A stretch of 64,000 bases of DNA from Thermoprotei archaeon (GTDB taxonomy: Archaea > Thermoproteota > Thermoprotei > Thermoproteales > B15-G16). The notes under the pieces are model-generated. The model searched no databases and was not told where the DNA came from. It saw only the letters and a program-made list of their open reading frames with translations. Position numbers and translations under genes: made by a program. The stretch lies in assembly GCA_003649205.1 (NCBI GenBank), contig QMRC01000002.1, positions 84,770 through 148,769 on the forward strand, written 5' to 3'. Below are positions 25,500 to 35,184 of this stretch, one piece after another; the stretch's first letter is position 1; every line of letters starts with the position of its first letter.

Positions 25500-26636
25500 T
25501 TACTTAGAATGTTTGGCAAGTAATTCCCTCTTCACAACATCAAGTCTTCCATCATTTTCAATAAATACCTTAACTGCTTCAGCAAACAGTGGTGTAGTCC
25601 AAGCAAAGTACTGACCAATACCGGGCATATCCTTAGGAGGAGTCACACCTAGAAAGTCCTGCACCAAAAACGGAACAACTAAACTATCCTCAATCAAGAC
25701 CTGTCGAATCAACGATATAGAGGGATCCATCCCCTGCAGTATGTCGGGATCCTCAACCACCTGAATTAATCGTCTAAGCAAATCACCCTCATCAATTCCA
25801 CGTTCACTACACAACACACTAAGTTTCTGAATAACACTAGTAACAAGACCCAAAACATCATCAAGATACTGACTAAATGACCCACGATACTCATATACCC
25901 ACTTGATGATTTCACGTGGATTACCACCAGTCACCAAGTACACAGATTCTGGATCGAGATCACTACCTAACTCCCCCAACAAATCACGTACACCATCAAG
26001 ACCTAAATTCCAAACAACACTCACCCTAACCTTACGCGTCTTCAACAACTCACCAACCACAGAACCATAGCTAGTCGAAACAATACTACAAACCCTATAC
26101 CCCTGTCCAAGCAAATCATTAATGAAGTTATAGAGGTGCTCCACAACCCTCTTTGCCTCCTCACCACGCACTTCATCAACAACAACCAACACATACTCGT
26201 AACCATACTTCTGCAATAGGGAAGAAATCTTATCCAACAACTTAGAAAGTACAGAGAGTAAGGGCGAACCCCCTGCCGCTATGCTGCACACCATATCGAA
26301 TAAGTCACGTAAGTCCTCACGCATCGAAAGTGCGCTACGCAATCTACTCAGAGATTCCGGCTCTTCACAGAGGATGCTGGATAACACGTGAGATTGTTTT
26401 GAAACACCATACGTGAATGCATTGAGCAGAAAACTCTTACCACAACCTCTAGGTCCATAAAGTACCTGGACAAAAGCGCTAGAACCTGTAAGAAGATCAA
26501 CAAGCCTACATATCTCATCTCTACGATCAACAAGCCTACAAACCTGTCTATACTCCCTAGCTCTCTCAAGTACATCCCAAAACCTCAGACTACGCGTAAA
26601 CCAAAGGTAGAGACAAGCCGAAATAATATCGCCCAA
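25500..26636 (-). CDS. STAND-type archaeal ATPase 4, operon with HD hydrolase
   Basis: A 378-residue diverged member of the ATPase family at 11674-15301. Walker A GPRGCGKS is at 61-68. Walker B YVLVVVDEVRGEE has Asp 154-Glu 155. A GGNPREIIKW block follows, and a reduced form of the C-terminal signature, PGIGQYFAWTTPLFAEAVKV. Its N-terminal 50 residues are longer than in the tandem copies (LRFWDVLERAREYRQVCRLV). It is the second gene of a two-gene minus-strand unit, 86 nt after the HD hydrolase. The Glu in Walker B suggests active hydrolysis. Confidence 0.8.
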   Translation of the reverse strand: MGDIISACLYLWFTRSLRFWDVLERAREYRQVCRLVDRRDEICRLVDLLTGSSAFVQVLYGPRGCGKSFLLNAFTYGVSKQSHVLSSILCEEPESLSRLRSALSMREDLRDLFDMVCSIAAGGSPLLSVLSKLLDKISSLLQKYGYEYVLVVVDEVRGEEAKRVVEHLYNFINDLLGQGYRVCSIVSTSYGSVVGELLKTRKVRVSVVWNLGLDGVRDLLGELGSDLDPESVYLVTGGNPREIIKWVYEYRGSFSQYLDDVLGLVTSVIQKLSVLCSERGIDEGDLLRRLIQVVEDPDILQGMDPSISLIRQVLIEDSLVVPFLVQDFLGVTPPKDMPGIGQYFAWTTPLFAEAVKVFIENDGRLDVVKRELLAKHSK

Positions 26637-26722
26637 TATCCCACCTACAACTCATAAACCACACAAAAGTTAATAATTCAATTAACAAAATCACCTCTGT
26701 ATTTCCACATAACCCATCAACA

Positions 26723-28489
26723 TCAATCACTTACCTTGACTATATCATTAAATCGCTCCGCCAAATACTTAGCTAACTCCTGAAGATCCTCACTAGATAA
26801 TGCCCTACAAACCTCCCAAGGCACGTAAATCCTATATGAACACAGACTACGAGGAACAGTCGCCACAACTTCAATAGCTTCACCTCCAGCTCTTACCAAC
26901 ACACTTGATCTACATACAATTTCACATCCACCTCCAATTTCGAATACCGGCAGGGAAATGAACACCAAAGGAAGACCACACACATCAACAAAGTCCAAAC
27001 ACCGATACCTAAGAGACCTCACAAACAAATCCTGTAAATCCAAGAACTGAGAACATAAACCACGACGCTCTAAGAAATCAAACATAGCATTAGTAAGCTC
27101 AACCTCAACCTCCAACTTACGACGAAGATCAAGACGAATATTAGTCCTCAAGCTAGCAATACAACACGGCAGTCTCTGCACCTTGAGATCCTCAAGCAGG
27201 TACTCAGTGTACCTAAGCAACAACCCCTCCCGCTCCCTAACCTCCACACGCCTCTCACGCAGAAAATCCGCAATACGCACTAACAAAGCCTCATCCGTAG
27301 TAGCTACAAGACGAAGAACCTTAGTACCAACATCTAAATCCCTCTCAGCAGATGAACTCAAGTACGCACAGGTTATGTGCAAGAGAAGTTCACGCACAGC
27401 CCTACTCTCATCAGACTCATAGATCTCAGCATACTGGTGAAGCCTCCTAACAAAAAGCTCCTGAATCAAAGGGACATAACTATCAGGAACCACAACTACA
27501 AGTCTCTTCCGACCCCCTACCTCCACGAGACTAGGTCTCAAAGCCCTAGCCATTCGCGACCAATTAACAACAACCTCACCCCACACATGGAGAGAATCCC
27601 TATTGAGGTAATCCAAGCGATCAAGATCCAGCACACAATCGTCCATAACGAATCTGATAAGAGGATCAACAAAGTCCTCATAGAAAAGCTCTAGATACCT
27701 ACTCAGATCAGAACCCTTCAAGACACCATCAAATGACTTAACAAATACAGTACCCCTACTCGATGAAGGGTAAGCCAAAGCAGCCTTTAAAACAGCCTCA
27801 CCAACAAGAGAAACTCCACTCCTCCTCAATAAATCAAGAACAACCCTACGCAACTCAGCCAAATCCACACTAAATAGAGGATTACTAGGCTCCTGAGCAA
27901 GATTAAACGCCACATGCAGCATAAACTTATCAACACGCTCAATAGAGCACAAACCCAAGAAACTAGTCACCCTCCCAAGCAAATGCCTCAAAACATCCTC
28001 CAACACATGACTCCAACTCGAATGATATAGATCATGAAGAAGAGCCGCAGCAACAAGACCAGAAGTAATATCCTCCACCAAGCTCTTAACATCCCGACCC
28101 AACACCTCCTCAAAAAACCTCCTGAGCATACCAACCGAACCCAAATACCTACAAACTAAGTCACATAGCAGGCACTTCCACTCCCCCAAAAACAAATACG
28201 TAAGAACAGCAACCCCAACACAGTGCTCAAACCGAGTATGAGTAGCACCAGGATACCTAAGCCACGGTAAGATAGATAACTGTCTAACAAACACCAACCT
28301 CTGAAATTGAGGCAAGGTCATAAGCTCATATAGAAAACGCGGAACCCTCACATACCCATACAACGAATCATAAACAACAACATCATCGCCAGAAACCAAC
28401 CACAACCACCCAACCAGAAAAGACAAAACAAATACATAAACCCTACAGCAACAGCAACACGAACCAAGTATAACACCCCATAAACACAA
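26723..28489 (-). CDS. SAMHD1/dGTPase-like HD-domain phosphohydrolase
   Basis: Up to 588 residues. The first 30, with five Cys in a row and many Trp, are probably not translated; the domain proper starts near residue 33 (DDVVVYDSLYGYVRVPRFLY). PQFQRLVFVRQLSILPWLRY then GATHTRFEHCVGV gives the first His. ALLHDLYHSSWSHVLED supplies the HD pair at 152-153 and two further His, and DLDRLDYLNRD the last Asp. This full metal-site set is that of dNTP triphosphohydrolases. The C-terminal half is long and helical. It is the first gene of a unit with ATPase 4. Likely nucleotide or nucleic-acid phosphohydrolase; a defence role is inferred. Confidence 0.8.
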   Translation of the reverse strand: MCLWGVILGSCCCCCRVYVFVLSFLVGWLWLVSGDDVVVYDSLYGYVRVPRFLYELMTLPQFQRLVFVRQLSILPWLRYPGATHTRFEHCVGVAVLTYLFLGEWKCLLCDLVCRYLGSVGMLRRFFEEVLGRDVKSLVEDITSGLVAAALLHDLYHSSWSHVLEDVLRHLLGRVTSFLGLCSIERVDKFMLHVAFNLAQEPSNPLFSVDLAELRRVVLDLLRRSGVSLVGEAVLKAALAYPSSSRGTVFVKSFDGVLKGSDLSRYLELFYEDFVDPLIRFVMDDCVLDLDRLDYLNRDSLHVWGEVVVNWSRMARALRPSLVEVGGRKRLVVVVPDSYVPLIQELFVRRLHQYAEIYESDESRAVRELLLHITCAYLSSSAERDLDVGTKVLRLVATTDEALLVRIADFLRERRVEVREREGLLLRYTEYLLEDLKVQRLPCCIASLRTNIRLDLRRKLEVEVELTNAMFDFLERRGLCSQFLDLQDLFVRSLRYRCLDFVDVCGLPLVFISLPVFEIGGGCEIVCRSSVLVRAGGEAIEVVATVPRSLCSYRIYVPWEVCRALSSEDLQELAKYLAERFNDIVKVSD

Positions 28490-28966
28490 TCCTCAACTAC
28501 AGCCCCATTCTCAACATGATCGCACAATCACCTTACAACACTACAATTCAGCATCAGTCCACCAATCTCGAGGATATCTCCAGAAGCAACAATACCTCGC
28601 CATCATCCTTCACGAAAAATAAAGAGCAAGAACAGCACCACCAGAACAAACAACAAGAAATACATCACCTAAGATGCGTATCAACCCAAGACCAAACACC
28701 AAACCCATAAAGTACCTAGACCAGCAGAGAAACTAAAGACCCAATAAGAATCCGCAAAACAACACAAGAACTAGAAGAGAAAACCAATACTAAACACCAC
28801 AAGAAAACACAGTACCCAAACTCTAGAGACGAAGGCAAAGGAGCAAACAACAAGCATGAAGAAACAAGAACCTTGCAAATCAAAGTCAAGAAATAGAGAC
28901 CTTAACGAAACACCTAGAAAACAGACAACAAAGCAACAACACAGGAAAAACAACGAGGACAAGTAC
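28490..28966. other. A-rich stretch without recognised gene
   Basis: 477 nt of very A/C-rich sequence between divergent genes. A frame open from 28856 joins the next gene, but the Lys/Gln/Asn-rich residues it would add look like translated low-complexity DNA. Confidence 0.45.
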
Positions 28967-30295
28967 ATGACCACCCAACCAACAATATCAATAATCATAC
29001 CAGTAGGAAAAGAAGGAGAAGACCTCTACAACCGCATACTAAAATTCAAGAGAGAAATGGACCAAACAGCAAAACAACACAACATAACCTACGAACTCAT
29101 ACTAGTAACAGACCTACACCACAAACCAACACTAAAAGCAATGACAAAACTAGCGAGACAAAACATAGCAAAAGAAAAATCAATAGAAACGCAGTACCCC
29201 ACACAGGAAAACTACAGAACACTCCTAGACACAAACACACCCATAACACCACAAACCACCACCAAAGCAACACCCTCTAGCAACCTGAACACACAGAAAC
29301 CAAAGCTCAGTATCATCATACCGACGTACAACGAACGAGATAACATACCAGAACTCATCAAGAGACTTGAGAAAACACTCAAAGACATTAACTATGAAAT
29401 CATCTTCGTAGATGACAACTCACCAGATGGTACAGCAGAAGTCATCAGAAAGTACATGACTAAAAACCCTAAGATCAAACTCATCGTTAGACACAAGAAA
29501 ATGGGACTCACAACAGCCATGATAGATGGGTTTCTAACTTCAAGAGGAGAACTCGTAGCCTTCATGGATGCAGACCTCCAACACCCACCAGAACTCCTCC
29601 CTACACTCTACAGGCTCGTAGCCGAAAAAGGCTACGACATAGCCATAGCATCCAGATACGTCAAAGGAGCTAAAATACAAGGCTGGCCACTATGGAGAAG
29701 AATAGTAAGTAAAGGAGCAATCCTCCTCGCACACCTCCTCATACCACAAACCAGAAAAGTCAAAGACCCTCTCTCAGGATACTTCCTAGCAAAGAGAACA
29801 GTACTAGAACCAATTATAGAGACAATACAAAAAAGACATCGAGTACAAAAATCAGTCTTCGGCAAAATCCTCCTCGAAACCCTTGCACAAATCCATGCAC
29901 TGAAAGTAATCGAGAAGCCATACACCTTCACAAATAGACGTTGTGGACAAAGCAAAATGCCACTAAGCATATACCCAAAGTACATCTGGTACCTCCTCAC
30001 ACTCAGCAACTACTTCACTCTCAAATACATTGCCATAGCCACCATAGCAGCACTCCTCGCCAAATACACAACACCAACCCTAGGCATAACATCACTAGCA
30101 CTCAGCATACTTATTCGATGGCTCACACTCCACAAAGAACTACCACTAAAAACACTACTCATAGCAGAAACAACATCAACAACCATCAAGAAACTAATCA
30201 CCTACACCCTCCACACAACACTAGCACCACTCACCACCATAAGCTGGATCATAGCCACAGCCACAGAACTCTTCCTAATACATAGGTTAAGGTAA
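28967..30295 (+). CDS. Dolichyl-phosphate mannose synthase-like GT2 with membrane C-terminus
   Basis: A 442-residue protein from ATG 28967, with GAGG nine bases upstream. The first 60 residues (TISIIIPVGKEGEDLYNRIL, YELILVTD) look like the start of a second GT2 domain that has lost the rest. The complete GT2 domain begins at about residue 115: KLSIIIPTYNERDNIPELIK, IIFVDDNSPDGTAEVIRKY, and AFMDADLQHPPELLP with the DxD. Four hydrophobic segments follow, as in DPM1 proteins fused to a GtrA-like membrane part. It would make polyprenyl-phosphate sugar for N-glycan or surface polymer assembly. Confidence 0.8.
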   Translation: MTTQPTISIIIPVGKEGEDLYNRILKFKREMDQTAKQHNITYELILVTDLHHKPTLKAMTKLARQNIAKEKSIETQYPTQENYRTLLDTNTPITPQTTTKATPSSNLNTQKPKLSIIIPTYNERDNIPELIKRLEKTLKDINYEIIFVDDNSPDGTAEVIRKYMTKNPKIKLIVRHKKMGLTTAMIDGFLTSRGELVAFMDADLQHPPELLPTLYRLVAEKGYDIAIASRYVKGAKIQGWPLWRRIVSKGAILLAHLLIPQTRKVKDPLSGYFLAKRTVLEPIIETIQKRHRVQKSVFGKILLETLAQIHALKVIEKPYTFTNRRCGQSKMPLSIYPKYIWYLLTLSNYFTLKYIAIATIAALLAKYTTPTLGITSLALSILIRWLTLHKELPLKTLLIAETTSTTIKKLITYTLHTTLAPLTTISWIIATATELFLIHRLR

Positions 30296-30502
30296 TACCA
30301 ATCATAGCACTTAACACGGTAGCCCTAGCAACAATACGCTTCGAACACCGCAATGACATAGCCGAGAGACAAGGTGAATAACTAGGGGAAACATCAATAC
30401 GTAATACTGCAAAGAAACATGACATCTAGAGCAAAAGCAAATGACAGAAAACTTAATGAATGGAGCACCCTTTATTACTAGCTAGCACGTAAGGTTTCCA
30501 GT

Positions 30503-31618
30503 ATGAGGATACTATGGTTTCAATGGCGAGACATAAAACATCCATGGAGTGGAGGAGCAGAGATATACATGCACGAAATCTGTAGACGACTCATCAAGTA
30601 CGGGCATAAGATCCATGCAGTAACTTGCTGGCACCCTCAACTAAAGCACTTTGAAAAAATAGAAGGCTACACAGTAGAGAGAGTAGGAAACGACCTAACG
30701 TACCCACTGTACATACCCTACATAATTACCAAGTACATCAAGTACATCGATGTGATAGTAGAAGACACAAGCAAAATCCCCCTCTTCACCCCCCTCCTAC
30801 GCATGAAAACTTCACCTCCTGTAGTAGCCATAGTCCACCACCTAAACCGCGACATCTACTTCCAAGAACTCCCCCTACATAAAGCAACAATAGCATACAT
30901 CCTCGAGACATTAATGCCTAAGCTCTACACAACACTTCCAAACACAATACTCATAGCAGTATCAGAAAGCACAAAACAAGAACTTATCAAGCTAGGCGCA
31001 GATCCAAAGAGAATCTACATAGTACCCAACGCAGTAGACATATCAACATGTACACAAGCACCACCAGAAAACAAGAACTGCAACCCAACCATACTCTACC
31101 TATCAAGATTGAAGGCATATAAACAACCACACCACGTGATCAAGGCATTTAGAAAGCTAATCAAATCAATACCTAATGCAAAACTAGTAATAGCAGGCAA
31201 AGGCACATCACATCTACGCAAACTAATAGCTAAAACACATCTAGAACACATAATAGAAGTGAAAGGAGAAATCGACAACAAAAGCAAAATAGACCTCCTA
31301 CAAAAAGCCTGGGTCTTAGTTCAAACCTCAAGAAAAGAAGGCTTTGGAATTACAGTACTCGAAGCAGCTGCATGCAAAACACCAACAATAGCATACAACG
31401 TACCAGGCCTCCGCGACTCAATAAAACACATGGAAACCGGAATCCTAGTACCACTAAACGACATAGAATCACTAACACAAGCAATAACAACACTACTACT
31501 AACCCCCAACCTCAGAAGAAAACTAGCAGAAAACGCCTATAGATACGCACTAAAACACAACTGGGAGAAAACAGCAAGAAAATTCGAGAAAATAATCGAG
31601 GAACTAAACCATGAATAA
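30503..31618 (+). CDS. GT4-family glycosyltransferase
   Basis: A 371-residue GT-B fold retaining glycosyltransferase. N-terminal acceptor domain with WSGGAEIYMHEICRRLIKYG. C-terminal donor domain with ILYLSRLKAYKQPHHVIKAF and AKLVIAGKGTS, and the E-x7-E signature in EGFGITVLEAAA. Cytoplasmic; adds a sugar to a lipid-linked or nucleotide-derived acceptor. It overlaps the next glycosyltransferase by 8 nt, so the two are one operon. Confidence 0.9.
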   Translation: MRILWFQWRDIKHPWSGGAEIYMHEICRRLIKYGHKIHAVTCWHPQLKHFEKIEGYTVERVGNDLTYPLYIPYIITKYIKYIDVIVEDTSKIPLFTPLLRMKTSPPVVAIVHHLNRDIYFQELPLHKATIAYILETLMPKLYTTLPNTILIAVSESTKQELIKLGADPKRIYIVPNAVDISTCTQAPPENKNCNPTILYLSRLKAYKQPHHVIKAFRKLIKSIPNAKLVIAGKGTSHLRKLIAKTHLEHIIEVKGEIDNKSKIDLLQKAWVLVQTSRKEGFGITVLEAAACKTPTIAYNVPGLRDSIKHMETGILVPLNDIESLTQAITTLLLTPNLRRKLAENAYRYALKHNWEKTARKFEKIIEELNHE

Positions 31619-32540
31619 ACCCCTAGTAAGCATCGTAATACCAACCCGAAACTCAGCCAACACACTCCCCCTATGCCTAAAGTCAATAATGAAACAAACA
31701 TACAAAAACATAGAAATAATAGTAATTGACAACTTCAGCAACGACAAAACTAGAGAAATAGCTAAACAATTCGGAGCAAGAGTCTACCTACTCCCCTGCG
31801 AACGCACCAAAGCAAAGAACATAGGTACACTACTAGCAAAAGGAAAGTACATACTATACCTAGATTCCGACATGATACTCTCAAGAAACGTCATAGAAAA
31901 GTGCGTCAATACCATGGAAAACCAACCACACATAGGAGGAATAATAATACCCGAGATATCATTCGGAAAAAGCCTCCTAGCACACCTACGACTATACGAA
32001 CGCATCTGCTACTTCCACACCGAAATGGAATCAGCTAGATTCTACAGAAGAGACCTCGTACTCCAAGCACACGGATTCGACGAAGATCTACTACTCTACG
32101 AAGAAGCCTCCCTACACGAAAAAGTACAAAAAATGGGCTACAAAATAAGCAGAGTACCAACACCAATAATCCACCTAGAAAACACGCACCTCTGGCCCTT
32201 CCTCAAGAAAAGACTAAGATACGCAGTAACACTACATAGATTCATCAAAAGATACCACAACAGAAAAGCCGTAGCAGACCCAACATATAGAATGAAACTA
32301 ATAATTAGAATACTGAAAAAACTCTCCACACCCATCCCAATAATATTACTAATACTACTACTCAAATCAATAGAACAAGCCGCATACTACATATCAATAC
32401 TAACCAGCATAACTAATATAAAAAGCCAAGATAGCACATACGAGATCCAAACAATAATACAGGATAAAACACGAAAAAAGCAATACCTACACGACACACA
32501 AAAGAGAGTACCGTGCCGAGAAAGATTCCACTCTAACTAA
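31611..32540 (+). CDS. GT2-family glycosyltransferase
   Basis: A 309-residue GT-A fold enzyme: VSIVIPTRNSANTLPLCLKS, IEIIVIDNFSNDKTREIAKQ, and YLDSDMILSRNVIEKC with the DSD metal motif. A hydrophobic stretch at about 240-265 (TPIPIILLILLLKSIEQAAY) may tether it to the membrane. The last 40 residues are Lys/Arg/Gln-rich and may be loosely conserved. It starts inside the preceding GT4 gene. Confidence 0.85.
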   Translation: MNKPLVSIVIPTRNSANTLPLCLKSIMKQTYKNIEIIVIDNFSNDKTREIAKQFGARVYLLPCERTKAKNIGTLLAKGKYILYLDSDMILSRNVIEKCVNTMENQPHIGGIIIPEISFGKSLLAHLRLYERICYFHTEMESARFYRRDLVLQAHGFDEDLLLYEEASLHEKVQKMGYKISRVPTPIIHLENTHLWPFLKKRLRYAVTLHRFIKRYHNRKAVADPTYRMKLIIRILKKLSTPIPIILLILLLKSIEQAAYYISILTSITNIKSQDSTYEIQTIIQDKTRKKQYLHDTQKRVPCRERFHSN

Positions 32541-32613
32541 AGCTTCAATAAAGCATCACATCAAAAATAATGCACACCTACCCAAGAACCTAGAACATTA
32601 GTAAGCAAGAAAG

Positions 32614-32634
32614 CTTATAAACTAATTATAAACT
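32614..32634 (+). promoter_or_regulatory. Two overlapping TATA-like boxes before methyltransferase genes
   Basis: cttataaac and attataaac follow each other at about 32614-32633, 85-100 nt before GTG 32716. The distance implies a leader of roughly 60 nt. Confidence 0.4.
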
Positions 32635-32715
32635 AAAAGTAAGTCAAAAGCGTAGAAACATAACACCAGTGATAGGTCACATGAAGCAGCAATCAACCGA
32701 TATTTAGTACGTGCG

Positions 32716-33129
32716 GTGAAAGCAGTGAAATGGGAAGAATACGCTACGAAGCATCCTCACTTTGTATGCGAAGATACAGTCCCTAAACTACTTGAGGAAC
32801 TACTGAAGTACCTCAATAAACTGAATAAACCCTTCTCAATCATCGACCTAGGATGTGGAGATGAAACTACCCTATACGCTCTACATAATAGAGGACTACT
32901 CGAAAACGCTAGTAAGGTAGTAGGTGTCGATATCTCCAAAGAAAGAATTAAGAGAATGAAAACATTCTGTCCATTTGCTAAAGGCATCATCGGAGACGTA
33001 TGTAACCTAAAACAAATCCCAGATAACTCATTTGGTGAGATAATCTCAAAGCCAAGTAATAGAGCTTTTAGATTCGACATAGTAGAGCATGAGTTCTCTA
33101 GACTTGTCACAGAGGGAAGAAGCACATAG
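32716..33129 (+). CDS. Truncated SAM-dependent methyltransferase
   Basis: A 137-residue reading from GTG 32716. Motif I is IIDLGCGDETTLYALHNRG, and VVGVDISKERIKRMKTFC is the motif II region. After IPDNSFGEIISKP the expected strand and the IEHV-type helix are garbled (IVEHEFSRLVTEGRST) and the last third of the fold is absent. It is probably an inactive 5' fragment, followed 67 nt later by a complete methyltransferase. Confidence 0.6.
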   Translation: MKAVKWEEYATKHPHFVCEDTVPKLLEELLKYLNKLNKPFSIIDLGCGDETTLYALHNRGLLENASKVVGVDISKERIKRMKTFCPFAKGIIGDVCNLKQIPDNSFGEIISKPSNRAFRFDIVEHEFSRLVTEGRST

Positions 33130-33196
33130 AATACAAAAATAAGAGTTATGCATTACTACAGATATACCTTCGCCTCAACATGAAGAAGTAAGAGGG

Positions 33197-33916
33197 GTGA
33201 AAAGTGAGTTGAGGAACAAATTCTACACACTGATGCTAAAACTTTACAACAAATGGTCCAATAGGGAGAAGCGTGCCTTTCTTGAATTGCTTGAGTATAA
33301 CCCCAGAGCTAAAGTACTAGACCTAGGATGCGGTAACGGCAAATTCACCCTCGAGATAAAAAGGAAAATAGGTACTAGACTAGTATATGGAGTCGATATT
33401 CACGAACCAAGTTTAAGAAAGGCTTCAAAACATGGAATCATAGTTGTTAAGCATGACTTGAACGTTTTCCCTTATCCTTTCAACTCTAATGAATTTGATG
33501 TTATAGTTTCTCGTCAGGTAATAGAGCATCTGTATTATCCCGTTAAATTTCTCAAGGAGATCCATAGAATGCTCAAACCAGGAGGTTATGTAGTAATATC
33601 AACAGAGAACTTAGCTAGTTGGGATAACATAATCGCCTTATTACTTGGCTATACACCCTTCTCTATGGAGTTCGATGAAGGCCTAGTTAAGGTAGGAAAT
33701 CCCTTAAGTCCTCATGAGAAAAGACTTAGAGATAATTATCAGCACCCGCATGTCAGAATACTTACGTATAGAGGTTTAATAGAATTGATGAAGTTCGTTG
33801 GATTTAAAGTTGAGAAAGTTGTTGGTAGCGGGCACATATTCATAACTAGACTTTTTGAAGAAATAGACAGGAGGCACTGTAGATTTATCACGATTAAGGC
33901 TAGGAAAGAGCAATAA
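33197..33916 (+). CDS. SAM-dependent methyltransferase
   Basis: A 239-residue class I methyltransferase from GTG 33197. Motif I VLDLGCGNGKF is at 40-50, the acidic end of motif II is YGVDIHEPSLRKAS, and the post-motif blocks FDVIVSRQVIEHLYYPVKFL and MLKPGGYVVISTENLASW follow. The UbiE/Methyltransf_11 layout is common in glycan clusters, where such enzymes methylate sugars. The gene is more T-rich than the glycosyltransferases to its left. Decayed relative at 20083-20560. Confidence 0.85.
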   Translation: MKSELRNKFYTLMLKLYNKWSNREKRAFLELLEYNPRAKVLDLGCGNGKFTLEIKRKIGTRLVYGVDIHEPSLRKASKHGIIVVKHDLNVFPYPFNSNEFDVIVSRQVIEHLYYPVKFLKEIHRMLKPGGYVVISTENLASWDNIIALLLGYTPFSMEFDEGLVKVGNPLSPHEKRLRDNYQHPHVRILTYRGLIELMKFVGFKVEKVVGSGHIFITRLFEEIDRRHCRFITIKARKEQ

Positions 33917-34165
33917 ACCTGTCATTAGGTATAGGGGCTAAAGCAGCAAATTACAGCATAAGCCTCATTACGAATTCTGGTCCTTTGATTAGGAGGGAAA
34001 ACGATCGAGATTATTGTTAGAAATCGCAACCCATAGTAGGGTAAGAACACATTTCTACATGTGCTATACCGAACCTTAGTTAGCACCTCTTCTAAACAAT
34101 TTCTTCACAATTAAGTTGTAACGAAGAACATGAGCTAGCAGTTCACATTTGCAACTCGTAGGAGG
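33917..34165. other. Intergenic stretch without recognised gene
   Basis: About 250 nt of balanced composition leading to the palindromic region; no coding frame recognised. Confidence 0.35.
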
Positions 34166-34301
34166 CAATATGGTGAGTTCCTTCTACTTGAGTTGAAATT
34201 CGATAACACTTGTATATTGTACCTGCGCCAATCAGTATAATCCATGATATGGATTATATTTGCCAACGATGCATCGTCATTCATGCCACTGTACCATATT
34301 G
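34166..34301. repeat. Nested inverted repeats
   Basis: An inner palindrome has arms tataatccat (34236-34245) and atggattata (34249-34258) around three bases. An outer pair, caatatggt (34166-34174) and accatattg (34293-34301), encloses it. Neither lies in a convincing gene. It could be an operator, an RNA hairpin or part of a replication or insertion site. Confidence 0.5.
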
Positions 34302-34377
34302 TATACCATGGCGTTATATAAGGTAGAAGCAATAGGTGTGGCAAACACGTTAGGGAGAGTAAAGAAGAGATTTTAGG

Positions 34378-35010
34378 ATGAAAATTTGCTTAAAGAACTT
34401 AGCAAGAAGAACAAAGATATTAAGGCAACTAGGAAAACCTCCAAGTGCGTTATACAGTAAAGTGAGGAAATGTTATAGTGTCAAATTACTTGTTGAAGAC
34501 CTTGGTAGCCACATACTCACCTTTCGAGCTTTACAACAATCCAAGAAATGTTGAAGAAGTTCTTAAATGGGAAAGTATATTGAAAAAGCTCGGGAAGAAA
34601 ATAAGTCAACTTGGAAGATATATCGTCAGAGACAGTGCAGATAACAGAAATAGAATTAAGCTAAGGAGTAAGCCCTTAAACTTAGAAGAGCTATGTAGAC
34701 TAGAGGAATTGACGGAAATTCGTGAAATTTCTCTTCAAAGAAAAGACTAAGAAAGCTCGGTACTGACAATGAAATTGAAGTACCGTGGGCAAAACTTCAA
34801 AATATAGAAATTGAGTAGACCAAAATACCGTGTAGCTAATTTTGCAAAAACTTAACTGTAGTCTATATTGTGGAAACGCCCCATAGAACTATTAAATGTA
34901 CATTTAGAGAAGTAGAATTGGATTTTACTAAGCTCAAGGAAATCAGGAGAATGTGGCTATATGCATTAAGGTTAAGAAACTTAAGAAGAAGCTTTTGGTT
35001 CAAAAGATAA
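34378..35010 (+). other. Cluster of short fragmented reading frames upstream of HPr-kinase-like gene
   Basis: Three short frames follow one another. ATG 34378 gives ICLKNLARRTKILRQLGKPP and about 35 more residues. GTG 34478 to 34750 gives 90 residues with NVEEVLKWESILKKLGKKIS. GTG 34870 to 35010 gives 46 residues with FREVELDFTKLKEIRRMWLY. Composition is coding-like, but the pieces overlap or abut in different frames, so they may be parts of one or two decayed genes, possibly former partners of the HPr-kinase-like protein. I do not recognise a family. Confidence 0.3.
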
Positions 35011-35035
35011 GGTATGGTTTGAGTATCGAGGATGT

Positions 35036-35170
35036 ATGTTTTCCAAAGCTAGAGAAGCTTACAGCGCACTAACAAGCTTCTTAGAGATATACAGAAACAC
35101 TGAAGTGCATGTCGTTCTAATTGAAGAAATGTTGTTAGCAGGATTTCTAAGCGAGCATAACAAAGTTTAG
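35036..35170 (+). CDS. Possible small helical protein before HPr-kinase-like gene
   Basis: A 44-residue reading from ATG 35036 (MFSKAREAYSALTSFLEIYR, then HVVLIEEMLLAGFLSE), ending 14 nt before the next gene. Spacing suggests co-transcription. It could equally be the last piece of the fragmented genes upstream. Confidence 0.35.
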   Translation: MFSKAREAYSALTSFLEIYRNTEVHVVLIEEMLLAGFLSEHNKV

Positions 35171-35184
35171 AGTCTCTCATTGAA

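Noticed and set aside
26348-28489. Several open frames on the strand opposite to, or in other phases of, the HD and ATPase genes
   Set aside because: They follow from the strong strand asymmetry and lack motifs or family-like patterns.
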